From positions 1 through 16,462 of the forward strand of contig JAPTVL010000419.1 in assembly GCA_028065725.1 (NCBI GenBank): a stretch of DNA of 16,462 nucleotides. Reading direction: 5' to 3'. Positions 14,599 to 16,462 of the stretch are shown piece after piece (within the stretch, counting starts at the first letter, position 1; every line of letters starts with the position of its first letter). The translations under genes were made by a program, and so were the position numbers. The notes beneath the pieces are model-generated. The model made no database searches. It worked only from the letters and a program-made list of their open reading frames with translations, and had not been told where the DNA came from. This stretch comes from Betaproteobacteria bacterium (GTDB lineage: Bacteria; Pseudomonadota; Gammaproteobacteria; Burkholderiales; Rhodocyclaceae).

Positions 14599-16146
14599 CT
14601 AGAATTTCGCATTCAAGTCCACTTGCAGGGTATCGATCGCCAACGGAGGCCCGTCCACCTGGTCGCTGCTCATCCAGCGCAACGACAGCCAGGTGTTCTT
14701 GTCCAGACCGTAACTGCCGCCGAGGAAATAACCCTTGGCGTTGGTGCCGCCGAGGTGGAAGTCGGAATCGGTAAAGGCATCCAGCACGGCATCCTGCTGC
14801 AGATACCGATAGCCGGCGAAGGCCTGCCAGTCGTTGCGCTTCTGGATTTTCGGATAGCCGAGGGTAAGCTGGGTCTGATAGCCATTAACCTGAGGGGCTG
14901 GGGCCGGCAGGCCGGTACGCTGCAAAATTTCGTTCTGGTCGTATCCGATATTCTTGACGTAGTCCCCCGTGAGGATGACATGAACCGGATCGAAGGTTGC
15001 AACATCCACGGAAGCGGTCAGGTTAACCTCCCTGAATTTTGAAGCAAGCTTGTAACTCGCAGGTGAATCCGTAGCCGTCTGAAACCACGAGTTGCCTTTC
15101 TGGCGGGACTGCGGCTTGGTGCTGTCGAAATCCAGCAGCCCGACGGCGGTGTCGGGTATTCCTTCCACATGTTTGTAATCGTAAAGCGCAAGTCCCACCT
15201 TGGCTGACGAACCGGAGTAACCTTTCCACTCCAGTCCGCCCTGAGCGCCGTAAAGCCATTTGTTGGCGCTCTTTTCAGTAACATTCGGAGCGATATCCTG
15301 CAATGGGAAAGCGCCCATCGTCAGGAAACCGGTATAGGTATCGCTGAATTTTGGCCGCAAGGTGGCGGCAGCCCCTTCGAAATTGAGATCCTTGTCCCAC
15401 ACCAGGTCGGTGCCGAACCAGGGGTTGGCTATCCTGCCGCCGGAAATGCTCAACCAGTTGTAGGGGTCGAGCTTGAGGTACGCCCGGTCGACCCAGACCG
15501 GATATTTCTGCGCAGTGTTGCCAAGAGTCTGGTTGGTGGAAACGGGATCTGTGCTGCTGCCCGTGGCAAGACGGACGCCCGCTGTGACGGAATCCGAAAC
15601 CTTCGCCTGCATTCCCAGGCGCGCCCGCAGGCGCAAGCGGTTGCGCTCTTCGGTCGTGTTGCCGGTCGTTCCCGGCGCCAGGCCGTTCCAGAAATCCTGT
15701 TGCAGCGGATCCGCGTTGCCTGGCGGATAGCTGTCGCGCTGGGCGCGCAGCCGGAAATCACCCTCCCATGAAATGCGGCCCAGCCATCCCGGCAGCGCCC
15801 CCGGATCGCCCCAGCGCTCGCCTTTGGCCTGCGCCAGCACTTCCTGCTTGATCTGTTCGCGCATTTCGCGCTTCACCGTTTCAGGCACATACGGAACCCG
15901 CACCACGCCCGCATCGGCCTTCTTCTGCTGCGCCACCTTCTCCACCGCCGTTTTCTCGGCCTGGAGCACCAGGGCATCGGCCTTTTCGCGGCTCAACACG
16001 CCCTGATCGACCAGCATGTTGATGAGATTCAGCGTCGTCTGCTTGATGGTTTCCAGGTCTTCCCGCTCGCCCGCCCAGCTCGCCGGTGCGGCAAGCGCCA
16101 GCACCAGGCTGGCTGCGATCAGTTTCATTTTCGTGATTTGCTTCAT
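14599..16146 (-). CDS. Putative outer-membrane porin (Porin_5-like)
   Basis: 515 residues from the ATG at 16144-16146, which starts a clean signal peptide (MKQITKMKLIAASLVLALAA, cut after ASWA at 25). The frame extends to 16248, but those 34 residues carry no export signal. Residues about 26-115 are helical and charged (EREDLETIKQTTLNLINMLV, then QKKADAG, then VKREMREQIKQEVLAQAKG). A beta-barrel region follows, starting GRISWEGDFRLRAQRD, with many alternating aromatic strands (NRLRLRARLGMQ, VWVDRAYLKLDPYNWLSISG). The chain ends in VDLNAKF, with the terminal Phe expected for outer-membrane barrels. This layout fits the putative porin family PF16930. It heads an operon with the coiled-coil protein and the lytic transglycosylase. 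Substrate is unknown. The ribosome site GGAAGGG is about 10 bases from the ATG, a little far. Confidence 0.88.
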   Translation of the reverse strand: MKQITKMKLIAASLVLALAAPASWAGEREDLETIKQTTLNLINMLVDQGVLSREKADALVLQAEKTAVEKVAQQKKADAGVVRVPYVPETVKREMREQIKQEVLAQAKGERWGDPGALPGWLGRISWEGDFRLRAQRDSYPPGNADPLQQDFWNGLAPGTTGNTTEERNRLRLRARLGMQAKVSDSVTAGVRLATGSSTDPVSTNQTLGNTAQKYPVWVDRAYLKLDPYNWLSISGGRIANPWFGTDLVWDKDLNFEGAAATLRPKFSDTYTGFLTMGAFPLQDIAPNVTEKSANKWLYGAQGGLEWKGYSGSSAKVGLALYDYKHVEGIPDTAVGLLDFDSTKPQSRQKGNSWFQTATDSPASYKLASKFREVNLTASVDVATFDPVHVILTGDYVKNIGYDQNEILQRTGLPAPAPQVNGYQTQLTLGYPKIQKRNDWQAFAGYRYLQQDAVLDAFTDSDFHLGGTNAKGYFLGGSYGLDKNTWLSLRWMSSDQVDGPPLAIDTLQVDLNAKF

Positions 16147-16462
16147 ATTTTTCGTACCCTTCCGTTCCCCTGATTGTGTTTGGAGCACCACTACGAATCG
16201 TGATTCCGTCATCCCGCCGACCCTCTTCATCGCGGGAACGACGATCACATCAGAAGTTCCCTTTACTTGTTCTGCCGGCGTTCTGTTAAATTACCTCCGG
16301 CAAAGCCGGAGGCTTACTGGGTGAGCGACTCAAAGGTGCCGATAAAACCGTGAGCCGCCCAAGGCGGCGGACTTTTCCGCTCCTTCCCCCTTCCAGGGGG
16401 AAGGCTGGGATGGGGGTGCAGCGGCTCGTTTTCACCTCCGAGACCCCACCCCCCCCCCCCCC
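16147..16462. other. Intergenic region with hairpins and a terminal C-run
   Basis: No gene is seen. Three hairpins are evident. CCTCCGGC/GCCGGAGG spans 16294-16312 with an AAA loop. GCCGCC/GGCGGC spans 16354-16368 and is followed shortly by a TTTT on the plus strand. CCTTCCCCC/GGGGGAAGG spans 16382-16404, a kind of dispersed repeat often seen in proteobacterial genomes. The window ends in 14 consecutive C. The porin promoter should lie near 16150-16280 but I cannot place it with confidence. Confidence 0.6.
16382..16404. repeat. Perfect 9-bp hairpin, REP-like
   Basis: CCTTCCCCC (16382-16390) pairs with GGGGGAAGG (16396-16404) across a five-base loop, followed by GCTGGGATGGGGGTG. The unit looks like the short dispersed palindromes found between genes in many proteobacteria. 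There is no T-run, so it is not a classical terminator. Confidence 0.55.

Noticed and set aside
1..16462. tRNA, rRNA or riboswitch genes
   Set aside because: I saw no cloverleaf arms, rRNA-like stretches or known riboswitch cores on either strand while reading the gaps.

Overview
The window looks like accessory chromosome from a GC-rich Gram-negative bacterium, most likely a betaproteobacterium. The reasons are a Porin_5-type outer-membrane porin, a DUF4124-SLT lytic transglycosylase, a short exosortase with its usual membrane partner, and AAGGGA-type ribosome sites. Almost every real gene lies on the minus strand, so transcription runs from high to low coordinates. The long plus-strand frames are shadows of GC-rich genes.

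Region 1 (about 13253-16146) is a three-gene envelope operon: porin, secreted coiled-coil protein, lytic transglycosylase. The bases upstream of it (16147-16462) hold only hairpins and a terminal C-run. Region 2 (12835-13252) has no gene but carries a large imperfect palindrome (13022-13186) that resembles a REP doublet or MITE. Region 3 (10651-12768) holds two paralogous exosortase cassettes. The first is intact (12199-12768 plus partner 11607-12221) and follows a leader with a strong intrinsic terminator. The second (10991-11425 plus partner 10651-11031) is decayed: it lost its 5' end next to an ISL3-like transposase remnant, has a 13-residue gap between catalytic helices, and its partner lacks the C-terminal half.

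Region 4 (586-10454) is a tight five-gene operon of exported proteins. In order it encodes: an alpha/alpha-toroid plus leucine-rich-repeat protein with a C-terminal sorting-tag-like tail; a small helical secreted protein; a large transglutaminase-like protein whose catalytic Cys position is Asp; a 1545-residue Sec-exported Rhs/YD-repeat protein with a Gly/Ala-rich 215-residue tip; and a small membrane protein that is the best candidate immunity partner. A bidirectional terminator (494-545) closes it. Region 5 (1-480) holds an orphan Rhs tip that shares a 21-bp identical core junction with the main Rhs gene, meeting the 3' end of an IS1595-like transposase tail-to-tail.

My reading is that regions 3 and 4 together form a surface-display and probably antagonistic Rhs system that uses Sec export, not a type VI apparatus, with an exosortase available to process the tagged protein. 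The family assignments rest on motifs. The functional link between exosortase and Rhs operon, and the toxin/immunity roles, are inference.
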